This document shows, piece by piece, positions 34,322-46,100 of a DNA stretch of 64,000 bases. Made by a program: the position numbers and the translations under genes. The notes under the pieces are model-generated. The model saw only the letters and a program-made list of their open reading frames with translations, searched no databases and was not told the DNA's origin. The stretch covers positions 41,857,034-41,921,033 of the forward strand of contig NC_133169.1 of NCBI RefSeq assembly GCF_040802235.1, given 5' to 3'. The stretch's first letter is position 1, and each line of letters begins with the position of its first letter. This DNA comes from Manis javanica (taxonomy: Eukaryota > Chordata > Mammalia > Pholidota > Manidae).

Positions 34322-37300
34322 GATGGGTATGCCCACTGTGGAGAGCCCAACATGTGCAGAGTGGCCAAGATTGTGTCGTGGAAATATCAAGGACTTCCCA
34401 CCTAGGTCACCACATCTACCCAATTGTCTAAGCATGGGGAGATTGATTCTCTGACCATTGATTTTGGTTTTGTTTTGTTTTTAGACTAGGAATATTTCAT
34501 CTTATTTTTGGTTGAAGTATTTTTTAAATATAAAGTGCATTGTTAACATACATAGTGAGTTAATAAAATAATGAAAATTTTATCATATCATATTATCAAT
34601 TTAGAGCAACAAGTCAATTCATATGAACAGTTTAGATCATTCCTTCAAATTACTTTGTGATCAGGAAAGACTCATGGTTTTCTGGGAAGTCAATGTCAAC
34701 TCCATTATGTTTTCCATGGAACTCAGCATATCACACAATAATATAAGTACAAATTCTGTTTGTCAAAGTGCAGAGGGAACCATGTATTCATATTAATGAT
34801 TTAGGTTTAGTTAAATGTTAGGTAAACAGAAGACATTGAGAAATCAACAATAAGAGGTCAATTAAGTCATAGTTATTCTAATAATGGTGATTTGTAGTGG
34901 AAGTAGTTCCTTGTCTATGAGACATGCCCTGTACCTTACTCCATCTCCAAAAATAGGGTGTCCATGAGGCAGTTAATATATGTCATTTTGCTCATAAAGC
35001 AGGATAGAGTTCAAAAACACGTTTACTTTGCCTGTTACAGATTATTTTAGCTTTGTGATTTTAGGCAATTAAATGCTCCCATCTTATTTTTCACTCTGTG
35101 CTTTGTATATATATATATAGCATCTATTTATAGGATATTATTAAAACTAAAACAGATGATATTTATAAAGTATGAATATTATTAGGAATATAGTTTTACC
35201 ATATAAGCATTTAAAAAATAATTACTATAGGAAGGGAAAGGTACTATTATTATTTTACATCTAGACTAGTTTATATAAAATTAATTTCTCCCATTTTCTT
35301 AACAAGACTTTTTAAGGAGAATTATTTGGCTATATGCTAATATATTTATAATTCTCTATTGTTACATCCATTCCTTTTCCTCTATTTACTTCCAACTGGA
35401 AGGGACAAGATGCACTTTTCCTTTCTCCTCTAATATCCTTTAAACAAAATTTGGACATAGGATGCCTCTTCCACCTTTGGGTCATAATCACTTATTCTGT
35501 GTACATAACAGCATTTCAGTTAAAACTCAGGTGTTCACTTCCTCCTAAATTTCTGATCAGTTATAAATTCTCTTTACCTAACCCTTTTTTACATTGATGA
35601 TGCTTATCAAGAAACTCAACCGCCACTATGTGAATAAGTAAAACCTATGCTCCTTGAATTTTCAGCATTTTTTATTCTTCCACTTTTCTTATATACAATT
35701 GCTAATTCAATCTTTCTAAAACATTCTTCTATCCTTGTACTGTCTTACCATTATACAAACCACAGAAAATCCTTCAAACATTGCTGACTGCTGAAAGCTC
35801 CCTGTGATTTTTCATGTTTCCTGATTGAAATTTATTGCCCAACAGAATATTACCCCATCACTTAGTATAATTTCAATCCTTGTATTTTCTATTCCAGTTT
35901 CACATGTTGTTATATTCATGTGGAACTCTGCCTTCTTATGTTTTGAAATATCAATAGTAATACTTTTGGAAAACTCAACATACACCAACTCATCTCCTGA
36001 GAATTTGCCGCTTTTTCCCCTTGTACAAAGCAATGTCTCAATCAACTGCGCCCATCCTGGAATGACCCCACAGCAGCAGAGCCCACTTCCTTCAGCTTGA
36101 ATCTGAAGTGCATGATGAACTGCTCTGTAAGTCAGGGTGCTAGGAGTGTCGCGAAAGCTGGGTAACTCTACTGACCATATACTTTGACCTGTATTTTGTT
36201 TTCTTGTTTATCTTTCTGTTCAACCAAGGCCATGTATTGGTGGCATTGAGCCTCACTCCTACTCACAGAACTGGGATCATCTGAGGAACCTGTGTGCCAT
36301 CCTGCAGGTTGTCATCTGTCCAAACCTCAAAATCAAATCAAATTTCTTTAGAGTAGTTTTTAAAAGAGAAATTGCTTAAGGAAGTGTTATGATCATTTAA
36401 CACTGTGATGTCCTTGTCCCCATTATTAGCTAATGATAACACCTGACTCTGTAATTAGGCATCAGTTTTGTTCCTGAATAGTTTACATGATCCTTATCTT
36501 AACAACAAGCTACAGAATGTCTTAAGTGTATGTCTCTTCAGATTATGTACACATCTATAAAATTGTCCATTCACTTTTGTTCATAGTAGGACCTTCTGTA
36601 AGAACAGCACTGTGGGATAGGAGAACTGCCCTAGATTAGCTGATTGCTATTAATGGCAGAAGATCTTGATCAAGTTGAGTTGAGGAACAGTATTAAGTTG
36701 CTCATTCCCAGTGGGGAAATGCAATATTTACAATGTAGTAGGTAGAGAGGTTTAGCCTATATATTCTTGTGTTTTTTCCATGTTTAATTTTTCAAGGCGG
36801 ACATATATAGAAGAAAAAGTTTTATATCATATCATATCATATCATATATCATATCATATCATAACATGTAACCCAATTGCATAAGCTCTCATTCCTTTTA
36901 CTGCCCTATCACAGGAAACTGTTGTAAATATTTCATGATTGTCAAGATGCTTATTTCTGAGCCCAGTCACCTCAGGTTCCTACACATCAACCTCATGAAA
37001 GCAATGTCTTAGTGGAAGTCAGTTATGTGATATTAATAAGAATGTGTTTACTGTTGAATATAATAGCATGAAAAATTAATATAGACACTAGAGCTGTGGA
37101 CTTAAAAACATAATTCATGCTATTTGTATGCTTTATAAGTTGTATAATAATTTATTAAAAGACTATCCAAACAATACATTCTCATCAAATCCTACATGGT
37201 TCAGAAATAACAAACTTTGTTCCCCAAATACTTAAAAAATAGTCTATCATATAATATTAGATAAAAAGTTAGTTCATGTTTGTAGTAAGTACTCACAGGC
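34322..37300. other. Unit A 5' flank of OR copy 2; no gene
   Basis: AT-rich, paralogous in order to 46,101-49,270 plus 53,165-54,230 of unit B. Short open frames such as 35,825-36,100 are not conserved in unit B. A CATAT-type satellite is at 36,822-36,864. Confidence 0.6.
36822..36864. repeat. (ATATC)n short tandem repeat
   Basis: About eight five-base ATATC/CATAT units with one slip. Confidence 0.9.
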
Positions 37301-37319
37301 CACAGGGAGTCAGACATTC

Positions 37320-37545
37320 TTAGGAAAGGGTGTCTGGGAGCGTGGCCTTGCTGGCCGGGTCAAGGCCGCTCCCACCCGCAGAGCGTGAGACACAGCACGG
37401 GGGAAGGAAGGGCGGCCTGCACCGCGGGGAAGCCTCGGAGGAGCCCCGAGCACGGGAGAGGAGAGCGGGACGGGAGCGCGGGCTGGGTGCGCAGGGCGTC
37501 TCGGAGCCCCCACAGGTGCCCTGAGAGCTTCGTTCTGTAAGCGGA
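37320..37545. other. Isolated CpG-dense 0.2-kb island
   Basis: Roughly 20 CpG in about 220 bp, in a region otherwise almost free of CpG. I see no similar block at the matching place in unit B (about 54,230-54,310). Several overlapping open frames on both strands exist only because the DNA is GC-rich; none has a recognisable domain. It could be a small insertion, a gene-converted segment or an unmethylated regulatory element. Confidence 0.6.
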
Positions 37546-37969
37546 CACCTCACACTCCCACCTCCCACCAAAGGCAGAAAACAGTGTTTATAGATAAGAT
37601 GGCATGCACCAACTGCCCTTGCTGAGACCTAGAAACTATTCGCATGATCCATCTCTCGCCTTCAGACAGAATCTCCAAATCATCTCACAAAAGGATTGCT
37701 GGTGCCTATTGGAACAGTTTATCTGTACTTCTAAAAATCCCTCTTATTTGCATCTGCACCTACTGATGTTATGGATAAGACTAACTTTCTATTCTCACTT
37801 CATACAGCACACTACTATAGGTTTTCTAAAAGCACCAAAAAGGTTAAATTCTCAATTGATTGAAATTATCTTCAGAACAATTCTCACCTCCTTACTGATC
37901 TTGTGGAGCACGAAAGAAAGTCATCAAACCTCTCTTTTAAGTCACCTGTCCTCCATTTCCCAATACAAA

Positions 37970-38160
37970 CCCCGTGCATTACTTTCACAGGTCCCAAAGG
38001 TACAGTACATAAATCTGAGCCTAGGCATTTGCTCAGGAGGTTCTTTTTTCTCTGAATGTCCTTTCTCCTCCACAAACTTTTACCTTTGAAAATCATAGCT
38101 GTCCTTCAAGTTCCAACATACGTGAATCTTTTTTCATGCCTCTTCATTCTGCAGATAGCA
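37970..38160 (+). repeat. L2-like fragment
   Basis: Order 'catttgctcaggaggttctt', 'tgaatgtcctttctcc', 'tccttcaagttcc' resembles the 3' part of L2 elements. The paralogue in unit B is at about 54,590-54,740. Confidence 0.45.
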
Positions 38161-38229
38161 AGCACTGTCTATACTGAACTTACAGAAGATATGTGGTCTT
38201 TGCCTCCATTCTGTACAAAGATTAATCTC

Positions 38230-38425
38230 ATAGACCTTCAAATCAGACAAATCTGGGTTTGCAATCTTGCTCAACACCAACTCCCGTGTCACCAGGCAGG
38301 TCGACTAAAGTTTTGTAGATTATTTTTGAATTCCCTCCACCTTTCACAGGGTTGTTGCAAAGACAGAACTAATTCCTTAAAATTACTCATCAAAGTATTT
38401 TGAAATTTTCAGCAGTGCATTACAG
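38230..38425 (+). repeat. MIR SINE, unit A
   Basis: Diverged MIR: 'aaatctgggtttgcaatctt' (the internal tRNA-like/core boundary), a CA-rich core, then 'cacagggttgttgcaaaga' near the end. Its paralogue is at 54,835-55,015. Confidence 0.65.
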
Positions 38426-38880
38426 CCATTGCACACTCTGTTGTCACACCTTACTTGTTTTTATTTTTGTAATACTGCAATAAAACCCACTGTTATTCAC
38501 CTGTGATTATTTTTGAAAATGTTCTTTTTTAACTAGATGATTTGTTCCTGATTGGTAAACTAATATGCTTCTTTTAGATGCTCTTTATCAAACAGGAGAG
38601 GTTTTCACAAAGATGGAGACCATAAGACTCCCATACCTGACTGGAGGCATGAACACATAGCCTAGATCCACTGGGGAGTCTTGCACGGGTTCTTAACTTT
38701 GCATATTTTATGTTATCCTAGATCACCCTTACTTAGGATCATCACAGGTATCATTTAATATTCAAACAGAGATGTGAAAAATACACGAGCACATTAATTT
38801 TACAGAGAATATGAAGGGAAACATTTCAGACCAACATAAAAATTACTTCCATAAATAAGTAATTTAAAATATCAAAATTC

Positions 38881-38882
<2 letters not shown>

Positions 38883-38932
<50 letters not shown>

Positions 38933-38952
38933 TATACACACATATATATGTT
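38883..38952. repeat. (AT)n microsatellite with CA end
   Basis: About 38 bases of pure AT, then CACACACACATATACACACATATATATG. Confidence 0.92.
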
Positions 38953-41089
38953 TTGGATAAAACATGTTTCCATTTGATTAAACTCCAGAATGCCTTACAT
39001 ATTTTACAATATCATCTTACCTTCTAGAGTTCTTAACAAGATATGACACTGCTTATACAGTAAACGAAAAACCTTTAAATTTCCAGAGAAAATAACTGCC
39101 ACACATCTTTACTAAGTCAGATATGACTCAATTTTGCATTCCCTGCAGGGAATTCAGTTCCTTGTCTTCAATTACAGTAATGTGCATTATCATCCACTTC
39201 TTCTCCTAGGGCCTCATGTAAAATTAGTTTCCAACTTGAAAATATGAATTTTACTGATATGAAGAATCAATTAGAAAGTTCGGTCACCTTGATTCATAAT
39301 GTAAACTCCCTCCAGTTTTTCCTCTGTCTCCTGGCTCATTCATATGTTAATGACGCCATTTTCACTACTTTTTAAATCACTCATGTTTTCACACTCTATT
39401 AACCCTATAGATTGAGAACAACAGGCAGTTGAATTTCTCATTTTCAAATAAAATGAAGAATTCATCATTGTGGTTGGACCTCAGTGCCAGTTCACTAATA
39501 CTTTCCAACTGGCCAATCAAGTGGTCGTATTTTCGGCATCAGTTGATTTGAGATTTCCATGTGTGAGATGTCACTGCTGTTGCAAATTATTCTTGGAAAG
39601 CTCGCCACTTGTGGTTACTCTTCTCTTATCCTGCTGCTAGTTCTCTGATCCTCAAATGGACTGTGTTTTTTTTTTCTTGGGCTAATTTGATTCCCAAGAT
39701 TTTCAGACAAGTGCCCAGTATTAGACTATTACTATAGCTAAAAACAAATGTTTATGTCAGTGATGATTTCATCTCATTATTCTGTTTTTTAAGATTTATT
39801 AAGTATTCTTTCTACTATTCCATATTAATCAGGATCAGGTTTTTTCACATTTTTTTCAAAAATTGTTGTTATTTTTATTGTAATTGTAGCACTTGTAGTT
39901 TCCTGAAGATGTTGAGGAAACTATGCTGTCCTAAAACTGCCCAAATCCAGATTTTAACAGGAAAAAATGAAAGATTTTGTGTTTCAGTTACATATGAAGT
40001 CACATATATTAGAACACATGTTATACATAGCTAAAAACTAATTCTAAATCACTTGGATAATTTCATAGTTCTGGATCATATAATTAAATCTGTTTAGTAT
40101 TAATAGCCCTGAAAAAATTTCTGACTTCCAATTTATGTGGAGACATAAATTAAATACCATTAGGTTGCTTTCACAGATGCGAATATTAGAACATGTTTTC
40201 AACTGCAGTTCTGAGAATTTTTATCTGTCCCCACACTTGTCATTATTTAGCATTATCCAGCTCATGAAAGTTTTCTAGCCTATTGAGTAAAAGCGATTTT
40301 TCATCATTGTTAAATTTTATTAGCCTCATTATTAGTGAAAGTATGCACCCTTTTCCAGTTGAATGCTACTTTGTTTTGTTTCGCAAATTTTTAATATGTG
40401 GTGATTACTTGAATATTTTAGTTTTTAGTACTTTCTTGGCTTTAGACATGGAAAATATCTTCTTTCAGTCTATTTCAGTGTGTTAACTTTGGCCATGTCC
40501 TTTACTAGATTAATATTCTTAATATTCAAGTAATTAAATAACATTAATCATTTGTTGTCAACTAAATGTGTTTCTGTTTATATGAAATTATTTTATATTC
40601 TGTTCAAATAATTCTGTTACATTACATTACACAAATTTATGTATTTAATCTTGAGTCCAGCTTGTATATAGAATCTAAATTTGTTTTTCTATGTATAATA
40701 AGGAAGCTTTCTCCATACCACATACAATTATTTGTTGTCATTTGTACATGAATATTTCCTGAATCACATAGTAAGTTTATGTATACTATAAGTTTGGTTT
40801 TGAGATCTCATTGGTGTCTCACTGGTCTCTTTATATTTTATTATGCTTACATTGGAATAGCTTTATAAATATATCTTTGTGATATAAGTAAATATATATT
40901 AGGAAAATTGCATTGACAAATACTGTCACAGAAATGACACTCTGGGACATCTAAGGCCAGACTATGACTATACTGTGTATTTTACTTTATTCTTTTGAGA
41001 ATACTTGTTTCTGGATATTTCAATCATGTTATAAACAATCTACTTCCACAATACAGAGGAGAACAATCTAGCCATGTATGGAAACTGTC
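38953..41089. other. AT-rich spacer, no gene
   Basis: Up to about 40,000 it is the end of unit A; beyond that, AT-rich DNA. No coding frame or repeat recognised. Confidence 0.6.
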
Positions 41090-41345
41090 TGGAGAGAAAG
41101 AGTGAGATCTTCAGGCAGCTTCCGACCATGTCGGAATCCTGCTCCTCCGGGTCTGCTGAGAGCCCGGCTGCTCCAGGGTCGGCCACCATGTCACCATATG
41201 GGAATCCGAGCTGAGATCTTCCAAATTAAGTCTTCTTGAATTCCTAACTCAGGAACAGGACAGAAAATAAGACTATCATGTTCAGTAAAGCCACTAAGTT
41301 TGGGGATGCTTGTTATACAACAGTGGATAATTGGAATGGGAATAT
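41090..41345 (+). repeat. MaLR-like LTR end
   Basis: Ends with 'aagccactaagtttggggatg' type sequence and 'cagtggataattgg', typical of the 3' end of MaLR LTRs as I remember them, with a GC-richer body before it. Confidence 0.5.
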
Positions 41346-42192
41346 TTAATTCTTGACTCTAGCATTTGTTTTGCTTATTTTCTACTACTAGGTTAGATTT
41401 TATTTTCATATATTTTGATTATTTGTTAATTTTTTGAGAATTGAGACAAACCAAACATTTGTGAAGATATTATTTTGCATTATAGATACCAAAGTTTGCC
41501 CTGCCTAGTGAGACTACTTGGCAACTATTGCATGTTAAAATTATTTGAAGTTTTATAAATGTCTACTGAATAGTAATTTGCATATACCTATGAAGCATCC
41601 TGTTCTATGTTTCTCCATTTTTAGTAGATTTTTAATGATAATCTAATTTATGATTTTATGTTATATATTTTTTACATGTCTTATATATTATATTTCATAA
41701 ATTGCCATACAAGTGTGGGCCAGTTTGGGTCACTAATCATTCTAAGGTTTTATAGTCTATTAGTAGCAAAATTTTCACAATATGCTTTTTTAAAATCACT
41801 ATTTTTACTGTGCTTTTCCTATATCCTATCTTCCATTTTAACATATTGTTCTTAGTGAATTTAAGCATATTGAATTTAAAATACTAAGAATGCTTTTAGT
41901 TTATTTTTTCTCTTTTCACTGAATCTATTATTATTACTCTTCTACATTTAACAAATGAAAAATATCAAAAAATAAAAAGTATTTCAGACAAATCAAAATG
42001 CAAGTCAAGTTATGCCATAAGATAGCTAGAGAACTCATTAAACTTTGAAACATAATAATCCTAATATATATTTTTTCTTAGTGGAAAATATGTAAGAAAA
42101 AAATGAAATAAAAAACTACCTCAGAAAGTCATAATGGTTGTGATGCAGTTATTCTACCTGTTCAGTGAGTCTTGAAGGATGAATAAAATAAG

Positions 42193-42205
42193 CATGCAGC
42201 TTTTT
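42193..42205. repeat. Target-site duplication of the 42.2-kb insertion, left
   Basis: CATGCAGCTTTTT, identical to 42,447-42,459. The last T's merge with the poly(A) of the element. Confidence 0.9.
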
Positions 42206-42446
42206 TTTTTTTCTGAGAGGGCATCTCTCATATTTATTGATTAGGTGATTGTTAACAACAATAAAATTCTGTATAGGGGAGTCAATGCTCAATGCACAAA
42301 CATTAATCCACCCCCAGCCTAATTCTCTTCAATCTCCAATCTTCTGAAGCGTTTTCTACCTTTATCTTGCATCTACCTACCACTTCAGCATTTTATTTAA
42401 AAAAATAACAATAATAATAATAATAAAGGGAGAAATGTGGGATTCA
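42206..42446 (-). mobile_element. 5'-truncated, internally inverted chimeric-L1 tail insertion
   Basis: Only the LTR-derived tail is present. 42,206-42,350 is the 3' end in minus orientation (T-run, then the R end with ATATTTATT). From about 42,352 the sequence flips: 42,352-42,446 is the region around the AAT repeat, AAAGGGAGAAA and the LTR start TGTGGGATTCACA in plus orientation. A head-to-head inversion plus poly(A) plus exact target-site duplication is the signature of L1 'twin priming'. It shows that the retroviral tail is mobilised by L1 machinery. Confidence 0.88.
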
Positions 42447-42459
42447 CATGCAGCTTTTT
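42447..42459. repeat. Target-site duplication of the 42.2-kb insertion, right
   Basis: Exact 13-base copy of 42,193-42,205. Confidence 0.9.
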
Positions 42460-42790
42460 GAGTAGACAAAAGTCAACTTTTTGGGATAAATATGAAGGAG
42501 CTCAGCTGATGGACTGTATGGTCAGAGTACATAAGCTTCATAAGAAATTTGTGAAATTGTGCCAAATTGTCTTCCAAAATGGATCTACCATTTTGTATTC
42601 CACCAGCACTGGATTTCCAGTAGATCCACGTCCTTCCAGTGTCCTCCCATTCCACAAATGGTAAGAGTGGTTAGCTCTGCCTTTTGTTGAAAAGAGTTTT
42701 GAGGAAATAGTCCCTAATGTCCTTTAAGAAATGGACTGGGTATGAACAATCCAAGAAGCCTGTAGTAAACACTGTCAACACCATCATCAA
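42460..42790 (-). mobile_element. Old L1 3' UTR/ORF2-end fragment
   Basis: Contains a diverged relative of the 'ccatactgctttccacaat...cattcccaccagca' block of L1-A and L1-B (here 'aattgtcttccaaaatgg' and 'attccaccagcactgg'). No tail or target duplication found. Confidence 0.55.
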
Positions 42791-43499
42791 ATTTATTCAA
42801 AATTATTTCTCCATGACACTTCACACACATTTTGCAAGATATATAGAGACATAAACATGCTAAAGTTAAATTCTATGTGAATTAGAAATCTACACGGTGG
42901 GCCTCAGTGAGAATCAGGTGGAGGGTGGAGTGCTCACACTGATTTTACTGTAGTGAGGCCTCAAACTCACATCCCAACCAAACTTTTCAGGGTTAGTCTA
43001 GATGTACAAAATTTTAACTTTTTGTAGTCTTAGAAGAATATAGGACTATTTCCACATTCTGTTCTTACTAGAAGCTTTGTTTTAAAATTATTAGTCAGAA
43101 AAATGAGGTGATAAATAGTATCCTGAGTTGATCACCCTGTATATTTTCCAATCCCAGTGGTGAAAATACATACCCCTGTCCTACCCTTCTTCAGCTAACT
43201 CCCAAATCAGTAAAAATATTTGATGTCAAATATGTCTTTAATAAAGGGTAAAGGTAAATATGTATTTGATGGACATACATAAATTAAAGACATGGGAACA
43301 CATGATAGAAAGGAAGCCACCTTCCCCTTCCAGACCTGGGGTCGCAGCACTGCCCTCAGGAGGCAGTGGCAGTCAGGCACTCAGGATGCATTGGCTGGTG
43401 CGCTCTTTGCACATTTGCTTTTCTAGCTCCCCCACATTTTCTACGGAATGCCAACAACTGCCGTGTATAAAGAGGTTCTTGCCCCCTCCCTGCTAGGTC
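42791..43499. other. Spacer before unit B, no gene
   Basis: Noncoding, moderately AT-rich. A short frame at 43,260-43,496 has no recognisable domain. Confidence 0.55.
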
Positions 43500-43789
43500 T
43501 CCGTATCTAAGATCTCCGGCAGAGATCCTCTTCAGGCGACTCTACCAAGACCTCCTTGAGGAAAGGGGTGAAAACTTGAAGACAGTTTTACCTACTTGGA
43601 CTCAATACCTGGTACTTTTCTACTCCTAGCCTTACCTTCAACCCTAAAGTCCATAAATTTCTAAACGTTGAAATAATTCAGTGAGTCATAAGGACATTGC
43701 CATTGTTTCCTCACAATCCTGCAGGAAAAGTTGCAATTGCATTTTAACATCCTTCATAGCTAGGAATCTGTATGTTATCTGGGTGTGGG

Positions 43790-44275
43790 TGGTAGCCAGA
43801 ATTCTAAATGTTTCCTGTGATCTATTTCCCTGGCCTTTCTCCTATAGTTAGATTATTCTCTGAGGAAAGAGTAAAGTGACTGTGCAGGTATAGTTAAGAT
43901 CCCAAATCAGTTAATTTAGAGTAATCTCAGAGAGATGCTCTTAAGTTGACTTGATGTAACTAGTCAGTAGACCTTTGAAAGAGGCCTTAGGCCTACCCTA
44001 AGGTCAGAGGAACTTTCCTACTGGCCTTAAAGAAATCAGCTAATGTGAGTTACTCATGTGCAAATGAATGTATGATTTCAACAGCCACACGAACTTGCCC
44101 TGAGCCATCACCTGAATTGGTGACTGGACACACCTTAGTCAGAATGCCCAGGTTAGCCATCCACAGTCTCTACCCTTTCCTACTCTAATATAATGAACAG
44201 ATCCTGTTGAGAACCCCAAATTTGTGTTCATTTGTTGGGCAGCAAAGGAAAACTAATCCAATGATGATTTACAAC
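43790..44275 (+). repeat. MaLR/MLT1-like LTR in unit B
   Basis: Paralogue of 31,985-32,460. It starts with 'ggtggtagccagaattcta' and ends 'caaatttgtgttcatttgtt...aaactaatccaa'. Confidence 0.55.
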
Positions 44276-45161
44276 AGGGTCTTAAGAGAACAGTTAAGGT
44301 TCATATTCAGGCATAATGGTTGTTCCTCATAAAAATACAAGAATCTCCAGAATTGCACTAAATTTCATATAAACATCATTAGAAAAATATCTGTACTGAA
44401 GCCACACATGTGATTTATAAAAAATCCAGACATCAGAGAAACTAGGATTTTCTAAACACAAATTCTTCCATGAAATTACACAACCTGGATAAGCATCAAG
44501 ATGTGGAAGGATTAAAAAATCCAGGCATTAGGATTCATATTCACTTTTCATTCTCCCAAGTATAAGGTTGGTATCCATACAAAAAGGAAGCTCCCCAACC
44601 TGTATGCTCCCGACGTGGATATCTTGAAGGAAGACAGTGACCATTAAATTAGACTCAATAAGCCAACCAGCAACTAACGCTATTTTTCTCTATTTGGGTA
44701 AAGCATATTAATTTGCATAATAACTTTACAAATATGTTTGTATATAATTACTATGGTCAATCATTTTAACAAATTGATCAATCCAAGGTATGATGTTGGA
44801 CTCAGGGGAATTCTTCGGTTGGCCACATGCAAAACTAACATATGTTACAAAACAGACCACTTATCAGTACTCCATTTAATTATATATTCTGTGATACTGT
44901 GGTGGTTAAATACCTCTAATTTGTTAACTGGTATTGTATAAAACAAAGTATTTGTCATCCTGCAGCAAATGTTTACTTACAACCATACACTGAATTTTCC
45001 ATCACAAAAGAAATACAATATTTAAGCAAATGATTATATGCCGTTTTCCATTTTCTAAGTCTTTGCGTTTGTCAAGAATATTTTGGATGCTTAATTGTAT
45101 CATTTAATTGCATAAACTTAAGCATAAAGCAAACAGGGCAGAAGAAAGTCACTTAGGCAAT

Positions 45162-46100
45162 TCACTCTCCAGACTTGCCCCTCCCCAACAGCATCCTGAA
45201 TGCCCTGGCCACTTCCTTATTGCGGAGGCTGTAGATGAGGGGATTCAGCATGGGAGTGAGGATGGTGTAGAAGGCTGATACCATCTTGTCCTGGGTGGGG
45301 GAACGATCAGAAACGGGCCGCATGTATATGAACATGGCAGCTCCATAGTACATTCCCACCACCATGAGGTGGGAGGAGCAGGTGGCAAAAGCTTTGCGGC
45401 GACTCTCCCCAGATCCCATGTGAATGACGGCCAGGAGAACATGAGCATAGGAGGCAGTGATGACTGCTACAGGGAAGAGAAGCATAATAACACAGCATAT
45501 GAACATTAACCTTTCAAATAGCGATGTGTTAGTGCATGAAAGAGTGAGAAGAGCAGGAACATCACAGAAAAAATGGGGTATTTCCTGGGCACCACAATAA
45601 GGGAAAGACAATGCAACTATAATGACAATTATACCATCAAGAGAGCCAACAATCCAGGAAGAAATAACCATGAGACCACAGATTTTATGGCTCATGAGAG
45701 TTGAGTACCGTAATGGGTGGCAAATGGCCACATAGCGGTCATAGGCCATTGCAGCCAACAGGAAACATTCGGCTCCAAGCAGGGAAACATAGAAGAATAT
45801 CTGGGTTCCACAGCTGGCCAGAGAGATGGACTTCCTGCCTGACAAGTAGTTGAAGGCCATCTTGGGGACAGTGGTGCAGATGAGCATGAGGTCCATGACG
45901 GACAGCTGGCTGAGGAGGAAGTACATGGGGGTGTGGAGGTGTGTGTCCAGGTAGATGAGGAGAATCATGGCAGTGTTTCCCATGAAGGCCACTGAGAAGA
46001 TGCCCAAGACCAGCGAGAAGAGGAAGATGTGGGTGGGGCTGTAATTGAAGATGCCCAGCAGGATGAAGTTGGAGGTGAAGTTCTCATTCTCCCATGCCAT
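45162..46100 (-). CDS. Olfactory receptor family 2 (OR2M-like), intact, 312 aa
   Basis: Seven-transmembrane odorant receptor, expected in the cilia of olfactory sensory neurons and coupled to G-olf. The frame is complete at the usual OR length. Visible marks: N-glycosylation site N7-F-T, GN at 41-42 (TM1), [10 protein letters not shown] 58-67, Cys97, [10 protein letters not shown] 118-127, extracellular-loop cysteines 169, 179 and 189, SY at 217-218 (TM5), KAFATCSSH 237-245 (TM6), [15 protein letters not shown] 283-297 (TM7). I chose the MAWENENF start at 46,100, shared with the other two copies; an upstream in-frame ATG at 46,115 would add five residues. A CCACAG acceptor-like site lies about 20 bases upstream. 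It is the only potentially working OR here. OR2M assignment is from memory; other OR2 subfamilies are possible. Confidence 0.93.
   Translation of the reverse strand: MAWENENFTSNFILLGIFNYSPTHIFLFSLVLGIFSVAFMGNTAMILLIYLDTHLHTPMYFLLSQLSVMDLMLICTTVPKMAFNYLSGRKSISLASCGTQIFFYVSLLGAECFLLAAMAYDRYVAICHPLRYSTLMSHKICGLMVISSWIVGSLDGIIVIIVALSFPYCGAQEIPHFFCDVPALLTLSCTNTSLFERLMFICCVIMLLFPVAVITASYAHVLLAVIHMGSGESRRKAFATCSSHLMVVGMYYGAAMFIYMRPVSDRSPTQDKMVSAFYTILTPMLNPLIYSLRNKEVARAFRMLLGRGKSGE

Larger units (their letters stand above)
31620..40000. repeat. Segmental duplication unit A (with OR copy 2)
   Basis: Collinear with unit B at about 43,500-56,300. Matching anchors: 31,720-31,870 with 43,525-43,680; the MaLR-like LTR 31,985-32,460 with 43,790-44,275; OR copy 2 with OR copy 3; 36,196-36,310 with 53,510-53,620; MIR at 38,230 with MIR at 54,835; 39,690-39,715 with 56,175-56,205. 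The copies differ by many indels. Unit A lacks the composite L1 insertion of unit B. Confidence 0.8.

Noticed and set aside
37310-37571. Overlapping GC-rich open frames on both strands
   Set aside because: Frames stay open because stop codons are rare in CpG-dense DNA; no domain, no conservation in the paralogous unit.
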